Assembly (NCBI GenBank): GCA_030950825.1 | Contig: JAUZQT010000019.1 | Span: 1 to 8,302 of the forward strand | DNA: 8,302 nucleotides | From: Mariprofundaceae bacterium | Lineage (GTDB): Bacteria; Pseudomonadota; Zetaproteobacteria; Mariprofundales; Mariprofundaceae | Reading direction: 5' to 3' | Part shown: piece by piece, positions 5,651 to 8,302 of the stretch | How the letters are laid out: each line of letters begins with the position of its first letter | How positions within the stretch are numbered: position 1 is the first letter of the stretch | Made by a program: the position numbers and the translations under genes | The notes under the pieces: generated by a model | What the model saw: the letters and a program-made list of their open reading frames with translations, nothing else | Told to the model about the DNA's origin: nothing | The model's database searches: none

Positions 5651-6640
5651 TTAGTACATCCGTTGTGCAGAAAAATCAGCCAGATCTTCCAATAGTTGTA
5701 ATAATTCAGTATCACCCGATTTAGGAAGCAGCGCCTTAGCACGCCCTGCATAATCAACGGCTCGTTGCATGGCATATTCTGCACCACAGCACTGTTGAAC
5801 GCGCAAACGAACCCATTCACGGTCGCCTTTTGCATAACCATCGCGTTCTGCGATATCAGCCGCCCGAGCAGCGAGTTCGTCATCCTGTTGCATAGCGTGA
5901 ATCAGCGGCAAGGTAATTTTACCCTCTTCCAAATCATGCCCTACAGGCTTGCCTGCTTGCTCAGTATCTGCCAAATAATCCAGTGCATCATCCATCAGTT
6001 GAAAGGCGACACCGAGGCACATGCCATATTCAGCGATATTACGTATGGTTTGTTCATTTTGATTGGAGACATGCGCACCAACCTCCGCTGCTGCTGCGAA
6101 AAGGACGGCCGTTTTGCGCTCAATCACCTCCAAGCATTCAGCTTCAGTCATCGTTAGATGAAATGTTCGGGATAATTGCAAAACTTCGCCCTCTGCTAGA
6201 GCATTGGTAACATCGGACATTAGCGATAACATCGTCATATCTTTATCCTTCACCATCATTTGAAAGGCACGTGAGAACAAATAATCACCGACAAGAATAC
6301 TCGCCTGATTACCCCATACGCCATTGGCCGAAGGGTTGCCACGGCGCAAATCTGAGGAATCCACCACATCATCGTGCAATAATGATGCTGTATGAATAAA
6401 TTCAACGACAACAGACATCGGAATGTGTCGATCACCAGAATAGCCAAACAATCTAGCAATCAATAGACATAATAGCGGGCGCAAGCGCTTTCCACCGCTA
6501 CCAACAATATAATGTCCAATGGCTGGAATCATCATAATATCAGATTTCAGGTTGTCATGAATACACGCATTTACTTTCACCATATCATCTTGGCACAATG
6601 CAATAGCTTGAAGGAGAGGGTTATCGGTTGCTTGATTCAC
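5651..6640 (-). CDS. ispB: Octaprenyl (polyprenyl) diphosphate synthase
   Basis: Condenses isopentenyl diphosphate units onto an allylic primer to make the long isoprenoid side chain of ubiquinone. The 329-aa product is full length (323 in E. coli). Key motifs are GGKRLRPLLCLL (49-60), the first Asp-rich motif LLHDDVVD (87-94, D90/D91/D94) followed by LRRGNPSANGVWG, the basic LVGDYLFSRAF region, EGEVLQL (150-156), the second Asp-rich motif LMDDALD (215-221, D217/D218/D221) and EGKITLPLIHAM (239-250). Small residues (A85, S86) before the first motif fit a long-chain product; exact length (C35-C45) is not readable. The start is GTG at 6640; the reading frame upstream offers no ATG and no clear Shine-Dalgarno is seen. 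It is divergent from the small secreted protein and heads the ispB-mutarotase unit. Confidence 0.95.
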   Translation of the reverse strand: MNQATDNPLLQAIALCQDDMVKVNACIHDNLKSDIMMIPAIGHYIVGSGGKRLRPLLCLLIARLFGYSGDRHIPMSVVVEFIHTASLLHDDVVDSSDLRRGNPSANGVWGNQASILVGDYLFSRAFQMMVKDKDMTMLSLMSDVTNALAEGEVLQLSRTFHLTMTEAECLEVIERKTAVLFAAAAEVGAHVSNQNEQTIRNIAEYGMCLGVAFQLMDDALDYLADTEQAGKPVGHDLEEGKITLPLIHAMQQDDELAARAADIAERDGYAKGDREWVRLRVQQCCGAEYAMQRAVDYAGRAKALLPKSGDTELLQLLEDLADFSAQRMY

Positions 6641-6649
6641 AATGTCGCC

Positions 6650-6677
6650 ATCGTAAGCAAGGCAGGGGTAGCGTCAA
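6650..6677 (-). promoter_or_regulatory. Possible ispB promoter very close to the GTG start
   Basis: On the minus strand TTGACG (6677-6672) is followed after 16 bp by TACGAT (6655-6650), matching 5 of 6 and 4 of 6 consensus bases. Transcription would then begin only a few bases before GTG at 6640, implying a nearly leaderless message, which would agree with the lack of a ribosome-binding site. Alternatively the true promoter lies further up in the AT-rich 6680-6705 stretch. Confidence 0.25.
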
Positions 6678-6757
6678 GTTTCATTGTTTATTAATAATGT
6701 ACCAACTACAGTTGCGGCATGTTGCAGACAAATAAATTCCGTAGAAGCAGGCTATCA

Positions 6758-7144
6758 ATGTATAGCAAATCGTTTCTGGTCTTGTTTTTACTGCAATTGT
6801 TGGCTTCTTCTGCGTGTATTGCAACAGCTGGCGCAGCAGAAAGTATACGGCTCTCGCCAGTTGCCGCACACTGCAATAATAAAAGCCTGACCATGGAAGC
6901 AGTCGCAGACATGGAGCACTCAGGGCTTAGTCACTCTGTATGCAGCCACTGTGATATTCCTGATATGAGTTTATCAGCCAGCGCGCTTACAATTACCGAT
7001 ATGGTAGCTGTTTTGTTGGCTGTCATTGATTTTCCTGAAATGCCGCCTTTGCTTTTATCAGACACTCTGGATTTGGCCGATCAAGGCGCACCGCCGCATA
7101 GTTTTTCTCTTCTTTACCAAACAACCCTTCGTATTTTAATCTGA
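6758..7144 (+). CDS. Small secreted protein with a His/Cys/Met cluster, upstream of a TolC-family gene
   Basis: No family is recognised with certainty. Starting at ATG 6758 the product has 128 aa: a clear signal peptide (hydrophobic 6-18, likely cut near ATAGAA at 22-27), then a mature part with HC (38-39), M46, M52, H54, H59, C62, H64, C65 and M70 in about 33 residues, including EHSGLSHSVCSHCD. Such spacing of soft ligands suggests periplasmic binding of copper or a similar metal, perhaps redox-linked cysteines. A second hydrophobic stretch (about 80-92) precedes a Pro-rich tail. An ATG at 6719 in the same frame would add 13 residues, but the signal peptide and AGG 8-10 nt upstream favour 6758. 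It precedes a metal-efflux-type TolC gene by 92 bp, the main support for a role in metal handling. Confidence 0.65.
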   Translation: MYSKSFLVLFLLQLLASSACIATAGAAESIRLSPVAAHCNNKSLTMEAVADMEHSGLSHSVCSHCDIPDMSLSASALTITDMVAVLLAVIDFPEMPPLLLSDTLDLADQGAPPHSFSLLYQTTLRILI

Positions 7145-7163
7145 TTCAAACCTACTGCTGATC

Positions 7164-7182
7164 TTATGCCATTATGGCATAA
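7164..7182. promoter_or_regulatory. Perfect 19-bp palindrome between the small gene and the TolC gene
   Basis: TTATGCCAT and ATGGCATAA are perfect inverted 9-bp arms around a single T. It lies 20 bp after the stop of the small secreted protein and about 55 bp before the TolC-family ATG. The symmetry suits a dimeric repressor operator. As RNA it could form only a smaller hairpin with a short loop, and the following T-run (GGTTTT) is weak, so operator is a little more likely than terminator. Confidence 0.35.
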
Positions 7183-7236
7183 CTGTGGTTTTGCGCGTTT
7201 GCACTTCCATATCAAAATTTGCAGGAGGTTGCTTCG

Positions 7237-8302
7237 ATGCGCCATATTATTAATCTATATATTTTAGTTTTGTTGTTGTTTATATCACCTGCTTTCGGCA
7301 TGACAGAAGGTATTTTAACGCTCAAACAAGCCGAATTACTGGCTGTACAACACAACCCCGGACTGGCTGCCACTGGCAGCCAAGCTGAGGCGATGTCCAA
7401 CATTTCAGCACAAGTTGGCAGCCTTCCTGATCCTGTTTTAAGTATGGGAGCTTTAAACATACCTGTTGATAGTTTTTCAACGACGCAGGAAAACATGACC
7501 CAGCTCCAATTGGGTATCAGTCAGAAAATACCTTTCCCTGGTAAATTAGATTTGCGGGCGGATGTGGCTGATTTCTTGGCAGATGCTGCAGACTTGGACA
7601 CAGATGAGTTCAAGTTGCAATTAATCAGTCGTGTGAAAAGTAGCTGGTGGAATATTTTTTACCTAGATCGCGCTTTGGAAACAGTGAAACGAAATAAGCA
7701 ACTTTTGCGCCAATTTATTCGCATTGCTGAAACCAAATACAAAGTCGGGCAAGGGTTGCAACAAGATGTATTATTGGCTCAATTGGAGCTTTCCAAGCTT
7801 TTAGATGTCGCTATTCAACTCAAAGCAGCACGCAGGCAAGAAGAAGCACGACTGAATGTTTTATTGAACCGCCCAGCTCTTTTGGCGATACAATTACCAG
7901 CAACGGTTGACGAAGTATTGCCCACGCTGGCAGCGGAATCTGAGCTTGCGGAATTGGCCATAACATCACGCCCTCTACTTGCTAAACAGGATCGTTTTAT
8001 CGATGCTGCTCATAGCCGCGTTGCACTGGCTGAAAAAGATTATTACCCTGATTTCAATTTAGGTGCGGTATACGGATTACGTAGTGGCATTAATCCAGCC
8101 AGTAATCGGAGCAGAGCTGATTTTACCAGTGTGAAGTTGAGCATGACGTTGCCTTTTTTTACAGGCACCAAACAAGATCATCAGTTGGATCAACGCAAAG
8201 CTGAATTGGCCCGTACACAGTTTTCATACCAGGATGCCAAAGAAGCTGTTTTGGCTGAACTGTCTCAAGCCCTGGCCGACTATGAAAAGGCTAGAGAGCA
8301 AG
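7237..8302 (+). CDS. TolC-family outer-membrane efflux protein, metal-efflux (CusC/CzcC) type, 3' end missing
   Basis: Forms the outer-membrane channel of a tripartite efflux pump. The frame is open from ATG 7237 to the right edge (355 codons). AGGAGG lies 8 nt before the ATG, a strong ribosome-binding site. Residues 1-21 (LYILVLLLFISPAFG) form a signal peptide. The mature part has the outer-membrane efflux layout: LTLKQAELLAVQHNPGLAA (27-45), GSLPDPVLSMGALNIP (61-76), IPFPGKLDLRAD (98-109), then a long helical region with ETKYKVGQGLQQDVLLAQLE (165-184), a short strand (YPDFNLGAVYG) and the start of the second helical repeat. LPDP and IPFPGK are typical of heavy-metal efflux members (CusC/CzcC), which fits the His/Cys/Met protein upstream. 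The rest, and the pump and adaptor genes, would lie to the right. Confidence 0.9.
   Translation, partial: MRHIINLYILVLLLFISPAFGMTEGILTLKQAELLAVQHNPGLAATGSQAEAMSNISAQVGSLPDPVLSMGALNIPVDSFSTTQENMTQLQLGISQKIPFPGKLDLRADVADFLADAADLDTDEFKLQLISRVKSSWWNIFYLDRALETVKRNKQLLRQFIRIAETKYKVGQGLQQDVLLAQLELSKLLDVAIQLKAARRQEEARLNVLLNRPALLAIQLPATVDEVLPTLAAESELAELAITSRPLLAKQDRFIDAAHSRVALAEKDYYPDFNLGAVYGLRSGINPASNRSRADFTSVKLSMTLPFFTGTKQDHQLDQRKAELARTQFSYQDAKEAVLAELSQALADYEKAREQ

Noticed and set aside
5765..6157. A 130-codon plus-strand frame inside ispB
   Set aside because: It is the antisense shadow of a secure gene and has no recognisable pattern.
7212..7496. A 94-codon minus-strand frame at the start of the TolC-family gene
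   Set aside because: It is antisense to a signal peptide and conserved efflux-protein motifs that have a strong ribosome-binding site.
1..8302. CRISPR arrays, tRNA or rRNA genes
   Set aside because: No regularly spaced repeat array and no tRNA- or rRNA-like sequence was seen on either strand.

Overview
The window looks like a chromosomal segment of a Gram-negative, didermic proteobacterium of moderate-to-low GC. Ubiquinone-type isoprenoid synthesis (ispB), proteobacterial-type glyQ and hemE, an outer-membrane TolC-family channel and a rhombosortase/GlyGly-CTERM pair all point that way. Which proteobacterial class it is (Gamma- or a related one such as Zeta-) cannot be settled from the sequence alone.

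Layout: (1) 1-1384, minus strand: the 5' part of glyQ, running off the left edge, preceded by complete hemE. (2) 1385-1981: about 600 bp without a credible gene. It holds mobile-element debris: a probable 5' fragment of a group II intron, a 161-bp fold-back (MITE-like) element with terminal inverted repeats and a CTAA duplication, an extra solo copy of that terminal repeat, and a pair of perfect 19-bp inverted repeats of REP/IS200-associated appearance. (3) 1982-3414, minus strand: a two-gene unit, a lipoprotein with a C-terminal GlyGly-CTERM tail followed by a rhombosortase-type rhomboid protease that should process it. (4) 3537-4349, minus: an unrecognised 270-aa cytoplasmic protein. (5) 4350-4696: a second gene-poor stretch with three diverged copies of a short repeat, a possible terminator and a GGGG/CCCC-bounded repeat. 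(6) 4697-6640, minus: ispB followed by a YeaD-type hexose-6-phosphate mutarotase. (7) 6641-8302, plus strand, divergent from ispB: a small secreted His/Cys/Met-containing protein, then a TolC-family outer-membrane factor of the metal-efflux (CusC/CzcC) type, cut by the right edge. It was not picked up as a closed ORF because it has no stop in the window.

Housekeeping genes thus flank an accessory block at about 1385-4696 that is edged and littered by transposon remnants and carries the rhombosortase/substrate pair. The right end looks like the start of a metal-efflux operon. The most interesting biology is the dedicated protease-substrate pair, in which the substrate carries both a lipobox and a C-terminal sorting tail, and the fact that the protease's last residues and stop codon are supplied by a mobile repeat.
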